Shown piece after piece: positions 56,280-64,000 of a stretch of DNA of 64,000 bases. The DNA comes from Desulfobacteraceae bacterium (lineage in GTDB: Bacteria > Desulfobacterota > Desulfobacteria > Desulfobacterales > Desulfosalsimonadaceae), in assembly GCA_003599885.1 (NCBI GenBank), contig QZKW01000030.1, positions 1-64,000 on the forward strand. The letters run 5' to 3'. A model generated the notes under the pieces. The model was not told the DNA's origin. It worked only from the letters and a program-made list of their open reading frames with translations, and searched no databases. Each line of letters begins with the position of its first letter. The stretch's first letter is position 1. Position numbers and translations under genes: made by a program.

Positions 56280-57752
56280 ATGAACCTGCACGAACTGACC
56301 ATACACCAGGCCCACGATTTGTTAAAAAACAAAGAAATTTCCGCCCGGGAACTCACGGCTGATGTTCTGGCGCGGATTAGCGATGCCGAACCGGCGGTGG
56401 ACGCCTACATCACCATCACCGGAGACGCGGCACTGGCCCAGGCCGACATGGCCGACAAACAAATTCTGGCCGGAGACATCCAATCCCTCACCGGCATCCC
56501 CCTTGCCATTAAAGACCTGATCTGCACCAAAGGCATACGGACCACCTGCGCGTCAAAAATTCTGGAAAACTTCATCCCCCCATATGATGCCACAGTCATG
56601 GGGAAACTGCACCAGACCGGCGCGGTCATGGTGGGCAAAGTCAACATGGATGAATTCGCCATGGGATCATCCACGGAAAATTCCGGAATAAAACTCACGA
56701 AAAACCCCTGGAATTCGGCCCACGTTCCCGGCGGTTCCAGCGGCGGTTCAGCCGCAGCCGTGGCCGCAGACATGTGCCTGGGATCGCTGGGCTCCGATAC
56801 CGGCGGCTCCATCCGTCAGCCGGCGGCCCATTGCGGCGTGGTGGGGGTCAAACCCACCTATGGCCGGGTCTCCCGGTTCGGGCTGGTGGCCTTTGCCTCA
56901 TCGCTGGACCAGATCGGACCGCTGGCCAAGGATGTCACGGACGCCGCCATTCTCCTGACCGCCATCTCCGGCTATGATTCCAAAGATTCCACGTCCGTCA
57001 ACCGGCCGGTTCCGGATTATCTTGCCGGTCTGTCCAATAGTGTAAAAGGCCTGCGCATCGGCATCCCGAAAGAATATCGTACCTCCGAAGGGGTCTCTCC
57101 GGATGTGACGGCAGCGGTTCAAAACGCCATGGCCTTTTATAAAGACGCCGGGGCAACGCTGGTGGATATTTCCCTGCCCCATGCGCCCTATGCGGTAGCT
57201 GCCTATTACCTGATCGCGCCTGCGGAAGCCAGCTCCAATCTGGCCCGTTACGACGGGGTGAAATACGGGCAGCGGGATATGGATGCGGGCACCCTGCTGG
57301 ATATGTACCGCCAGACCCGGTCCAAAGGGTTCGGCCCTGAGGTGCAGCGCCGGATTTTGCTGGGCACCTACGCGCTGTCCGCCGGGTATTATGACGCTTA
57401 CTACAAAAAAGCGTCCCAGATCCGGACCCTGATCAAGGCCGATTTCGTGAAAGCGTTTGACGTGTGTGATGTCATTTTATCCCCGGTCACCCCCACACCG
57501 GCCTTTAAAATCGGCGAAAACACGGATGATCCCCTGACCATGTATCTGTCGGACATTTTCACCCTGTCGGCGAACCTGGCCGGCATCCCCGGTCTGTCGG
57601 TGCCCTGCGGGTTTTCAAAGGACGGACTGCCTGTCGGCCTTCAGCTGATGGGAAATTATTTTGACGAACAGACCCTCTTAAACACCGCATATGCCTTTGA
57701 ACAGGCCACCGGGTTTCACACAAAACGCCCTGAAATTCTTAAAGCATCATAG
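56280..57752 (+). CDS. gatA: Glu-tRNA(Gln) amidotransferase subunit A
   Basis: A 490-residue amidase-signature enzyme, the glutaminase subunit of GatCAB. The Ser-cisSer-Lys triad is visible: Lys in PLAIKDLIC near residue 79, the [15 protein letters not shown] block near 153 and [12 protein letters not shown] near 177. Length, domain order and end motifs match bacterial GatA. It supplies ammonia to GatB. The gene lies between gatC and a small ORF, 14 bases before the latter. In the absence of gatB here, the amidotransferase needs a distant gatB gene. Confidence 0.97.
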   Translation: MNLHELTIHQAHDLLKNKEISARELTADVLARISDAEPAVDAYITITGDAALAQADMADKQILAGDIQSLTGIPLAIKDLICTKGIRTTCASKILENFIPPYDATVMGKLHQTGAVMVGKVNMDEFAMGSSTENSGIKLTKNPWNSAHVPGGSSGGSAAAVAADMCLGSLGSDTGGSIRQPAAHCGVVGVKPTYGRVSRFGLVAFASSLDQIGPLAKDVTDAAILLTAISGYDSKDSTSVNRPVPDYLAGLSNSVKGLRIGIPKEYRTSEGVSPDVTAAVQNAMAFYKDAGATLVDISLPHAPYAVAAYYLIAPAEASSNLARYDGVKYGQRDMDAGTLLDMYRQTRSKGFGPEVQRRILLGTYALSAGYYDAYYKKASQIRTLIKADFVKAFDVCDVILSPVTPTPAFKIGENTDDPLTMYLSDIFTLSANLAGIPGLSVPCGFSKDGLPVGLQLMGNYFDEQTLLNTAYAFEQATGFHTKRPEILKAS

Positions 57753-57766
57753 GAGACGCACATCCC

Positions 57767-57958
57767 ATGACCACCATCATTCCCGAAGGGGACGATCTTC
57801 GCAATGCGGTGAAATGGATATCGGAAATGGTCTTGAGCGGCGCACAAAAATCCAAAATGACCCTGATTGACGAAGCCTCCCTGCGGTTTGACCTTAAACC
57901 CGCAGACCAGGAGTTTCTCATGCGGTGTTATGACGAAAAATTCAAAAGCTGTGAATAA
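57767..57958 (+). CDS. small protein between gatA and mutL
   Basis: A 63-residue acidic-to-neutral protein (MTTIIPEGDDLRNAVKWISE ...) with a helix-rich pattern (SEMVLSGAQKSKMTLIDEASLRF, PADQEFLMRC). The family is not recognised. It starts 14 bases after gatA and stops 17 bases before mutL, so it is in the same transcript and its composition looks like coding DNA. Nothing shows its function. Similar small ORFs near gatA or mutL may exist in related genomes; that would need a search. Confidence 0.6.
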   Translation: MTTIIPEGDDLRNAVKWISEMVLSGAQKSKMTLIDEASLRFDLKPADQEFLMRCYDEKFKSCE

Positions 57959-57975
57959 GCCCTGATCCGCCCATC

Positions 57976-59883
57976 ATGTCCCGCATCAAAATTCTTCCGG
58001 AAATTCTTTCCAATAAAATTGCCGCCGGTGAAGTGGTGGAGCGGCCCGCGTCCGTGGTCAAGGAACTTGTGGAAAACGCCATTGACGCAGGCTCCACAAA
58101 AATCACCGTTGACATCAATCAGGGCGGCCGGTCCCTGATCCGGATTTCCGATAACGGATCAGGCATGTCCCACGATGAGGCCCTGCTTTCCATAGAGCGC
58201 TACGCCACCAGCAAAATCCTCACGGAAGACGACCTTTACGCCATCAAAACGCTGGGGTTTCGCGGCGAAGCCCTGCCCAGCATCGCGTCCGTGTCCAAAT
58301 TCACCCTGGTCACCAAAGACCGGGATTCCCTGGCCGGGACCGAAATTTACATCGAAGGGGGCCGGATTAAAAAAGTGTCCGACACGGGTGCATCCCAGGG
58401 AACCATGATCACCGTGGACCACCTGTTTTTCAACACCCCGGCCCGGAGAAAATTCCTTAAAACCGTCACCACGGAAATGGGGCATATTGCGGATGTGGTG
58501 TCCTGCCAGGCGTTATCGCGTCCGGACGTTCACTTCCGGCTGACCCATAACGGCAAAGAGGTTCTCAACTGGCCGGCCGTGCAGACCCCCATCCTTCGGG
58601 TGGCCCATGTGCTGGGATCTGATCTTGAATCCTCGCTCTATCCGCTTGATTTCCAAAATGACACCCTGACCCTGTCCGGCTGGACGTCGGACCCGTCCGT
58701 GACCCGGGGCACGTCCCAGAAAATCCACCTGTTCGTGAACGGACGGCTTATTCACGACCGGGGACTTCAGTACGCCCTGTTTGAAGGATACCGGGGCCGG
58801 ATCTTGAAAGGCCGGTTTCCGGTGGCTGTGTTGTTTGTAACCCTCGCGCCGGATCAGGTGGATGTCAATGTGCATCCCGCCAAAAATGAAGTCCGATTTG
58901 CCAGCCAGCAGCAGGTTTATGAATCCGTCCGGACGGCGGTATCCGGCATCTGGAAAACCCCGCCGCAAGCTTCCCCAAAACCGTCCTCTGCTCTGCCATG
59001 GCCGGATGCCCAGACCCCTGCGGAAAGAACTGCCCCGGCAGTTCAGGAACCCCTGAATTTTGCATACGGGAGTCCTTCTGGGCCGGATCCGGAAAGATTC
59101 CCCATCCCCCCCCGCCCGAATCCGGATACAATAAACCCTCACCCGCAGGAAACCGAAAGAAGCCTTTCCGGATTCTCGTCAGCACCGGAACCTATCGAAC
59201 CGGCCTCGGCCCAACCCATGCCAACCGAATGGACGCTGCCCGAACCATTGCCCTCAAAGTTCCCTAAAGCCCAGCAAACCGGATTGTGGGCGGCAAAAAA
59301 ATTCGCGGACGCCACAGTCATCGGACAGTTCAACAACACCTATATTTTGTGCGAGGGAGACGGCGAACTGATCCTTGTGGATCAGCACGCGGCCCATGAG
59401 CGTATTGCTTTTGAACGGCTGAAAGCCGCACGCTTCACCCATCAGTCCCCCATGCAGAAGCTCATGATGCCCGAGACCTTTGACCTGGGGTACCGGGAAA
59501 CCGCCGTTATCTTGCAAATGCTTGGGGACCTGAATGCCATCGGCCTTGAAATCGAGCATTTCGGCGGCAACACCTTTGTGGTTAAATCCGTTCCCGCGCT
59601 CCTTGCAGACCGGGAGATCAAGCCCCTGATCGTTGAAATCAGTGAGGCCATGACCGCCTATGGGTATTCACCCGGCCTGGAAGACGCCCTTGACCAGTGC
59701 CTCATTCTCATGGCGTGCCACAGCGCCATCCGGGCCCGTCAGCCACTGTCTCCCAGAGAAATGAAGGAACTCCTGATCCAGCTCGACAGATGCGACAATC
59801 CCCATCATTGCCCCCACGGACGCCCCACGTCCATCCGCTGGCCGCTTTCCTTCCTTGAGAAAAATTTCAAGCGGACATTGTGA
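57976..59883 (+). CDS. mutL: DNA mismatch-repair protein MutL
   Basis: A 635-residue MutL. The GHKL ATPase region has ENAIDAGSTKI near residue 34, DNGSGM near 56 and GFRGEALPSI near 94; the middle has ARRKFLKT. A Pro-rich linker (about 345-425) leads to the C-terminal dimer/endonuclease domain, which contains the full DQHA-x2-E-x4-E motif (DQHAAHERIAFE near residue 471), ACHSAIRARQPL and CPHGRPT near the end. MutL with this motif nicks DNA itself, as in species lacking MutH. It pairs with MutS in mismatch repair. It is the last gene of the translation/repair run and a weak terminator-like hairpin follows. Confidence 0.96.
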   Translation: MSRIKILPEILSNKIAAGEVVERPASVVKELVENAIDAGSTKITVDINQGGRSLIRISDNGSGMSHDEALLSIERYATSKILTEDDLYAIKTLGFRGEALPSIASVSKFTLVTKDRDSLAGTEIYIEGGRIKKVSDTGASQGTMITVDHLFFNTPARRKFLKTVTTEMGHIADVVSCQALSRPDVHFRLTHNGKEVLNWPAVQTPILRVAHVLGSDLESSLYPLDFQNDTLTLSGWTSDPSVTRGTSQKIHLFVNGRLIHDRGLQYALFEGYRGRILKGRFPVAVLFVTLAPDQVDVNVHPAKNEVRFASQQQVYESVRTAVSGIWKTPPQASPKPSSALPWPDAQTPAERTAPAVQEPLNFAYGSPSGPDPERFPIPPRPNPDTINPHPQETERSLSGFSSAPEPIEPASAQPMPTEWTLPEPLPSKFPKAQQTGLWAAKKFADATVIGQFNNTYILCEGDGELILVDQHAAHERIAFERLKAARFTHQSPMQKLMMPETFDLGYRETAVILQMLGDLNAIGLEIEHFGGNTFVVKSVPALLADREIKPLIVEISEAMTAYGYSPGLEDALDQCLILMACHSAIRARQPLSPREMKELLIQLDRCDNPHHCPHGRPTSIRWPLSFLEKNFKRTL

Positions 59884-60023
59884 TCTGTTTTTCAATCTTG
59901 ATAAAAAAGGGAAAAATTCCTTCGGCGGGATTTTTGCCCATTGCGATGCGGCCCTGACCCGATGGTTTCCGTGGATCACGGGGGCAAACTGTTTGAGCGG
60001 ATAAAGGCCAATGAACCTACCGG

Positions 60024-60044
60024 TTCCGATAAACGTTATCGGAA
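60024..60044. repeat. perfect inverted repeat, 9-3-9
   Basis: TTCCGATAA, ACG, TTATCGGAA. A perfect palindrome-like hairpin in the gap after mutL, without T-run; possibly a remnant of a repeat element. Confidence 0.55.
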
Positions 60045-60148
60045 TAACAAGCCCCCGGCATTCCACTGTAACAGCGAGTTTTTGCCCACGCCACGGAAAC
60101 CGAAGGGGCAGGGAGTTTTCCGCAGCGCGCGGGCTGGGTTCTTTTGTT

Positions 60149-60173
60149 ACTTTTCTTGCCCATCAAGAAAAGT
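60149..60173. repeat. inverted repeat, 10-bp stem
   Basis: ACTTTTCTTG pairs with CAAGAAAAGT, loop 5 bases. It sits in the G/C-rich debris region 60060-60180. Confidence 0.55.
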
Positions 60174-60326
60174 AAAAATGACAGGGAGCTGTCGGGGGAT
60201 AGCGTTGAGGTTTAAATCTCAATCCGTTTGCGTTTGGACGCACAACTGATTATGGCTAAAGACGTTTCCTTCTTCCCCGTTCCCTGCCATTAATGTTAAA
60301 GGCGGCCCATGAATTCCCACTTTTGG

Positions 60327-61352
60327 TCAACAGTGCGTTGAAGGTTTTCTTTCACAACACCAAATTTTTATTTGATGGTAAATATTTAATATAATTATAA
60401 AAACCATTAAGCAGAACGGCCACAAAAAATCTTTATGTTGATACAAATACAAATAAAAAAACCAAAGAGCCAAAATAATCAAAATAAAAAATAAAATAAT
60501 TTTTATATAGATTTTTTGATTTCTATAAAAATCAATATACCTGTTTTTTACATTCCCAATCTGATCTTTGATAGATAATATACCAATAATAAACAAAATT
60601 ACATTAATTAAAGTGGCATGTTGCTCATAAAATGAAGTAACGATAAATTCAGCATTTTTTGAGTCACTAACCCAATTTTCTCCGTTGAAATATGTATATA
60701 TAAATTGAATTGAATGAGGGCCAGGTCTTGCATCTTTATCTATATAAAACGATAATATTATTGGCGCGACTTGAGACAGTTCATCTTTCTTCGGAGGAAA
60801 TATTTTATTGAAATAAGTTCTAATTTTTTCTTGCACAGTAACATCAGGCTTACTTTCTTCGGGTTTATTGCTTGTTTCGAATCGAATACGGCCTGACCTA
60901 AAATCAATATCTTCAGTTTTCTTAGGTACTTCTTTATCATTATTATCTAAACAATCATAAAATCGGCCGTCGATGAAGACTGTTTCGGACGTTGATTTTA
61001 TGGTATAATTATTTTGTAATGTACCGAATTCATAATTATAACAAAATTTTGCTTCTTTATCAGGGTCAATTAAATTATTAGGTGCAAAAAAAGCTAATTT
61101 TGAAGAATTTATAAGGCCATTTCCAGAGACATTAATATAGATTTTTTGTTCTTCCTCTCGATCAATAATTGGTGACGATATTTTAATTCCAACCGTATAT
61201 GCTCCATTCATTGTTGCAAATTTATTTGGATAGAAATATTTTTCATTACTATTCGAAGAAAAGGCTTTTTCTGGAAGCATAAAAAGAAGCGCACATAAGA
61301 AAATAACAGAAAATAATAGGAAGGAATCAGTGCTTCTCAATATTTTTTTCAT
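60327..61352 (-). CDS. AT-rich orphan secreted/membrane protein
   Basis: A 341-residue protein not recognised as a family. The N-terminus has a hydrophobic segment (about 11-32, FLLFSVIFLCALLFMLPEKAFS), a signal peptide or anchor. The long central part (about 35-245) is rich in Asn, Lys and Ser and looks like an exported beta-type domain. Two to three membrane segments close the protein (about 253-330, HATLINVILFIIGILSI, IILFFILIILALWFFYLYL). The base composition is far more AT-rich than any neighbour, a sign of horizontal transfer. It lies alone, with the repeat-rich gap on one side and a small unrecognised ORF on the other. No function is proposed. Confidence 0.75.
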   Translation of the reverse strand: MKKILRSTDSFLLFSVIFLCALLFMLPEKAFSSNSNEKYFYPNKFATMNGAYTVGIKISSPIIDREEEQKIYINVSGNGLINSSKLAFFAPNNLIDPDKEAKFCYNYEFGTLQNNYTIKSTSETVFIDGRFYDCLDNNDKEVPKKTEDIDFRSGRIRFETSNKPEESKPDVTVQEKIRTYFNKIFPPKKDELSQVAPIILSFYIDKDARPGPHSIQFIYTYFNGENWVSDSKNAEFIVTSFYEQHATLINVILFIIGILSIKDQIGNVKNRYIDFYRNQKIYIKIILFFILIILALWFFYLYLYQHKDFLWPFCLMVFIIILNIYHQIKIWCCERKPSTHC

Positions 61353-61441
61353 ATTAGATCTCCGGTTACCATTTCAAGTTACCTCATTGAATAAAATGAG
61401 AAATCAAACGGATTATAGGGAAATACTCGCAGAAAAAATCA

Positions 61442-61660
61442 TCACTTGGGTTTAATTTCAGGTGTTTTAACCCCAAACAAAAACATTTTGATCCAGGCCA
61501 TGCCCAGCTTAAACACCGCCACATCATCGGATTTGATGCGCATGCGCAGCCCCGCCTCGATTTTATAGCGCTGCAAAAAACTGCTGTTTAGGATGAACTC
61601 CCGGAATGCATCCACATTGTATGCCGGAATTCGGGGGACATGATACTCAATTCTTATCAA
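61442..61660 (-). CDS. short unrecognised protein, TTG start
   Basis: A 72-residue frame starting at TTG (61658-61660), basic in its second half (RMRIKSDDVAVFKLGMAW). It is not recognised. No clear ribosome-binding site precedes it, and the sequence could be a fragment of a larger gene lost on transfer. Weakly supported. Confidence 0.35.
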   Translation of the reverse strand: MIRIEYHVPRIPAYNVDAFREFILNSSFLQRYKIEAGLRMRIKSDDVAVFKLGMAWIKMFLFGVKTPEIKPK

Positions 61661-61764
61661 TTATCTTTTTTTGTTTTAAAAACAGATTCTTGCCTTCCCG
61701 CGAATTCGTCCCCCATAGCGTTTAATCGCTCGGGGTCGCCCATTAAAGTGCGACATTATATCAC

Positions 61765-62211
61765 TTATTCTTCCCCTAACGCCTCCAGATCTGCAAGGTC
61801 CTTTTTTCGGGAAGTTGTTTTCTTGTTTAAAATGAGTTGTTCCCGGCCAATATAAAAAATTTGAATATCACCGTAACGGCCTGAAACACGACCATTATAA
61901 GCCTCTTCCCAGGAAACACCGGACAAAGAAGTCATGATATCAATGCGCACCGGCGGGTAGCCAAGCTGAATAACTTTTTCCGGTGTTGTTAAATCTTCTT
62001 CTCGTAACCCGATTGATCCAAATCCAAAAGCATCAAGCGATTTCAAAATGCGTTCAGCGTTTTTCTGATCCGGCTTAATCAGTAGATCAATATCACCGGT
62101 ATATCGTGGAGAACCATGAAGGGCCAAGGCGTACCCGCCGACAATCAAATAGTCAACGTGATGGACGTTGAATAACTCGAGCAACTCTTTGAAGTCTTTC
62201 TGTACTTCCAT
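61765..62211 (-). CDS. nucleotidyltransferase-fold protein, possible toxin
   Basis: A 148-residue protein with the GG-x-A-x-x-x-H-G pattern of the minimal nucleotidyltransferase fold: VGGYALALHGSPRYTGDIDLLI near residue 24, including the Asp pair DIDLL that binds metal. The rest is alpha/beta with PVRIDIMTSL, a further Asp, near 88. Related proteins (DUF6036/AbiEii-like) act in toxin-antitoxin pairs or as nucleotidyl-transferring toxins. The upstream 62-residue gene overlaps it by 59 bases. The toxin role is inference, as no antitoxin family is recognised. Confidence 0.75.
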   Translation of the reverse strand: MEVQKDFKELLELFNVHHVDYLIVGGYALALHGSPRYTGDIDLLIKPDQKNAERILKSLDAFGFGSIGLREEDLTTPEKVIQLGYPPVRIDIMTSLSGVSWEEAYNGRVSGRYGDIQIFYIGREQLILNKKTTSRKKDLADLEALGEE

Positions 62212-62341
62212 GATATTGTCTCCTCAGAAACTCAACTGCACCCACTCTTTCTTCCGGCGATTTGCTCAGCCAGTATTTCAAGTTATCAGAAATCAGCTCT
62301 CTATCACTTAAATTAGAAATTTTAACGACTTTTTTGATCAT
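62153..62341 (-). CDS. small partner protein of the nucleotidyltransferase
   Basis: A 62-residue protein with an amphipathic region (LSDRELISDNLKYWLSKSPE and EFLRRQYHGSTERLQRV). A GAAGGA site precedes the ATG at 62339-62341. It precedes and overlaps the nucleotidyltransferase gene by 59 bases in another frame, a layout seen in type II toxin-antitoxin pairs where the antitoxin comes first. The KYWLSKSPEERVGAVEFLRR motif resembles small proteins often found beside nucleotidyltransferase genes. The antitoxin role is inferred. Confidence 0.6.
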   Translation of the reverse strand: MIKKVVKISNLSDRELISDNLKYWLSKSPEERVGAVEFLRRQYHGSTERLQRVARVIQRPSR

Positions 62342-62548
62342 TTACCGGTCCTTCATTATAATTCTTCTTTTGGGGAGTTTTTTTATGGCTAAATAATACT
62401 ATTTTTATAACTAAATACAAGAAATATTTATATAATCTATTCAAGGAGGGGGACCAGCCAATCTCGGAAACAGTCTCCCTGCCCAATTTGGCAAGACTGA
62501 ACCACTGCCGGATTACACGCTTATGGGGCGTTGAACCATCGCCACCTT

Positions 62549-63130
62549 TTATGGCTGCCGCGCTAATCCGGCCCACGACAACCTACTTACCCCCAGTGTT
62601 TCCTTCAACCCCTTCATCGCCGGCCCATCCGACCGCCAGACATGGCAGGTATTTTCCAGAAACTTCAGGGCCGCGCCCGAAACCGCTGCCCGGTCCACCG
62701 GATTCTGCGCCACCGCCGCCCACGCGCCCTGAACAGCGGCCGGGGCCATGGCCAGCAAGAGCGCCACCAGATGGGAACATCCCTTTGCGCCGCCAAGCGT
62801 GGACTTGATTTTTTCCGTAAACCCGGCCCGGATTTTCATGCCCACCACCTGCTGCAATGCAGCCACGATTTCACGGCATTCCTCTTTGGGCACCGTAAGC
62901 ATTTCCACATCAAGGGCTTCGATTCGCAGGCCCGGCCCTTTGACAACCATCCGGATCACCATATCATGAACAATGCCGGGCGGACGGGACTCGCCGCTCA
63001 GATACCAGGTCTGCCGCAGCCGGTTGTCCGTTAACCGGCCTTCCACCGCAACGGCATCCGATCCATGAACATAGGTGCTGATCTCAATGGTGCGGTCATG
63101 AATTTTCTTTTCCCGATCAATTGTTATCAT
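62549..63130 (-). CDS. DUF2889-family protein
   Basis: A 193-residue protein from the ATG at 63128-63130 (MITIDREKKIHDRTIE). The HDRTIEIST entry, LTDNRLRQTW near 46 and GCSHLVALLLAMAPAAVQG near residue 114 match the DUF2889 family, of unknown function, usually found in proteobacterial oxidation/degradation genes. The frame also opens further upstream, but this start fits the family. The role is unknown. The gene stands alone between the nucleotidyltransferase pair and the FAD oxidoreductase gene, in the opposite direction to the latter. Confidence 0.8.
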   Translation of the reverse strand: MITIDREKKIHDRTIEISTYVHGSDAVAVEGRLTDNRLRQTWYLSGESRPPGIVHDMVIRMVVKGPGLRIEALDVEMLTVPKEECREIVAALQQVVGMKIRAGFTEKIKSTLGGAKGCSHLVALLLAMAPAAVQGAWAAVAQNPVDRAAVSGAALKFLENTCHVWRSDGPAMKGLKETLGVSRLSWAGLARQP

Positions 63131-63253
63131 TTTCAATTCCTTTATGATATCATTCTGGCACAGACAGGAGTCCAAACGGTCACTCCGCTTTCGCTTACTT
63201 TAGCATAAACGTTTATTGAATACGATCAAAGCTTTATAAAGATATATAAATAA

Positions 63254-64000
63254 ATGGGATATAAAGAAATCACCCTTCAGATGCCTCCCGGTTTCCAGCC
63301 GGATGAGCTGAAGCACATGATTGAGAAAACCCTGGGCATCCGGGAATTTTCCTACCAGATTGAGAGCAAAAGCCTCGACGCCCGCAAAAAAAGCCATATC
63401 CACTGGCTGGTGAAGGTGGGGGTGGTGTCCGAACACATCCAAGGACCGGAACCGGAACCTGCGCCGGAACTCATCATCCCATATCAGAAGCGGAACAAAC
63501 GCGTGATCGTCGTCGGCAGTGGTCCGGCCGGATTCTTTTCCGCCTATGTTCTTCAAAAAGCCGGATTTGAAACCACCATCATCGAACGGGGGACGGATGT
63601 CGCCCGTCGGGCCGACGGAATCAAACGCTTTGAAAGCACCGGCGCGTTCAGCCCGAACAGCAATTATGCTTTTGGCGAGGGCGGGGCCGGCACATTTTCC
63701 GACGGCAAACTCACCAGCCGCACCAAACGCATATCACTTGAAAAACAGTTTATTCTGGCAAGCTACATAAAGGCGGGCGCTCCGGAAGAGATCCGGTATC
63801 TGGCCCATCCCCATCTCGGCAGCAACATCCTGAAAAAAATTGTCGTCAATCTACGAAAAGAGTATCTCCAAATCGGCGGGAGTATTCTCTTTGAAACACA
63901 GCTCCAGAATCTGACGGTCAAAAACGCACGAACCATAAATACCGTCACTGACGCCGTCACGCTCACAGGCACCGAGCCGGGGGACTATTTTCTGGTGGCT
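63254..64000 (+). CDS. FAD-dependent oxidoreductase (COG2509 type), 3' end outside the window
   Basis: An open frame from the ATG at 63254 runs to the window end (249 codons, no stop), so it is truncated. The first 70 residues form the family's N-terminal alpha/beta domain (GYKEITLQMPPGFQPDELK, RKKSHIHWLVKVGVV). The Rossmann FAD motif follows (VIVVGSGPAGFFSAYVL near residue 77) with ERGTDVARRADGIKRF and the GEGGAGTFSDGKLTSR loop, characteristic of the COG2509 'uncharacterised FAD-dependent dehydrogenase' family. The substrate is unknown. The ribosome-binding site is weak. It begins 123 bases from the divergent DUF2889 start. Confidence 0.9.
   Translation, partial: MGYKEITLQMPPGFQPDELKHMIEKTLGIREFSYQIESKSLDARKKSHIHWLVKVGVVSEHIQGPEPEPAPELIIPYQKRNKRVIVVGSGPAGFFSAYVLQKAGFETTIIERGTDVARRADGIKRFESTGAFSPNSNYAFGEGGAGTFSDGKLTSRTKRISLEKQFILASYIKAGAPEEIRYLAHPHLGSNILKKIVVNLRKEYLQIGGSILFETQLQNLTVKNARTINTVTDAVTLTGTEPGDYFLVA

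Larger units (their letters stand above)
59884..60326. other. non-coding gap with two inverted repeats, mobile-like remnant
   Basis: 443 bases after mutL. A weak hairpin near 59909-59939 may terminate mutL. The middle holds a perfect 9-bp inverted repeat (60024-60032 with 60036-60044) and a second near 60149-60173. The stretch 60060-60180 has a C/G-rich then T-rich character resembling dispersed repeat debris seen in many proteobacterial genomes. No gene is supported. Confidence 0.5.

Noticed and set aside
59941-60249. 102-codon frame after mutL
   Set aside because: The translation is low-complexity and the DNA looks like repeat debris; no ribosome-binding site.

Overview
The window looks like chromosomal DNA of a strictly anaerobic, probably marine sulfate-reducing bacterium of the Desulfobacterota (Desulfobacterales-like). 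This is inferred from gene content: a metV-metF-heterodisulfide-reductase-type cluster with a selenocysteine codon, an acyl-CoA dehydrogenase carrying a rubredoxin-type domain, two sodium/proton antiporters, CooT and DUF3842 small proteins, PilZ and GGDEF proteins, and a moderate GC content. No rRNA, tRNA, CRISPR array, intact insertion sequence or prophage was recognised. The first and last genes are cut by the window edges.

Layout. 0-9 kb: end of a CBS-domain gene and a DASS-type anion transporter; a PP2C phosphatase with a kinase-FGE fusion protein; a cytidylate-kinase-like protein followed by nhaA, a small membrane protein and nhaD. 9-16 kb: acyl-CoA dehydrogenase-rubredoxin fusion, a large hybrid histidine kinase with two periplasmic binding domains, and an MFS transporter overlapping a SatD-like gene. 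16-25 kb: plsY, an IspH-UbiA fusion, cooT, DUF3842, NYN RNase, parB, parA, a BepA-like protease and an EF-G paralogue. 25-31.4 kb: metV, metF, an HdrA-like flavoprotein, an HdrA-MvhD-like flavoprotein and an HdrC/HdrB(DsrK)-like iron-sulfur protein whose reading frame contains an in-frame UGA at a conserved Cys position. 31.7-38.3 kb: two SPFH proteins, thrS, rnd, a serine hydrolase and a TRL-like lipoprotein. 38.5-47.4 kb: a GAF-GGDEF cyclase, a NifA-type sigma-54 activator, glnB, a PilZ protein, glnE and a TadA-like deaminase. 47.7-53.2 kb: HyuA-type protein, HDAC-family deacetylase, epmA, a lytic transglycosylase and a YkgJ-type protein. 53.4-59.9 kb: argS, a SPOR protein, gatC, gatA, a small conserved-looking protein and mutL. 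59.9-62.5 kb: an accessory patch with inverted repeats, an AT-rich orphan membrane-protein gene and a nucleotidyltransferase/small-protein pair resembling a toxin-antitoxin module. 62.5-64 kb: a DUF2889 gene and the start of a large FAD-dependent oxidoreductase.

How the genes fit together. The central energy block (25.3-31.4 kb) most likely encodes a methylene-tetrahydrofolate reductase (MetF with MetV) coupled to Hdr-type flavin and iron-sulfur subunits, as known for MetFV-HdrABC-MvhD of acetogens, here serving the C1 (Wood-Ljungdahl) pathway of a sulfate reducer. The best candidate for something special is its last gene. Read as a selenoprotein it spans 30083-31402, and a SECIS-like hairpin lies just after the UGA. 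The nitrogen-control genes (NifA-like, glnB, glnE) lie close together, and the translation and repair genes (argS, gatCA, mutL) form a co-directional run.
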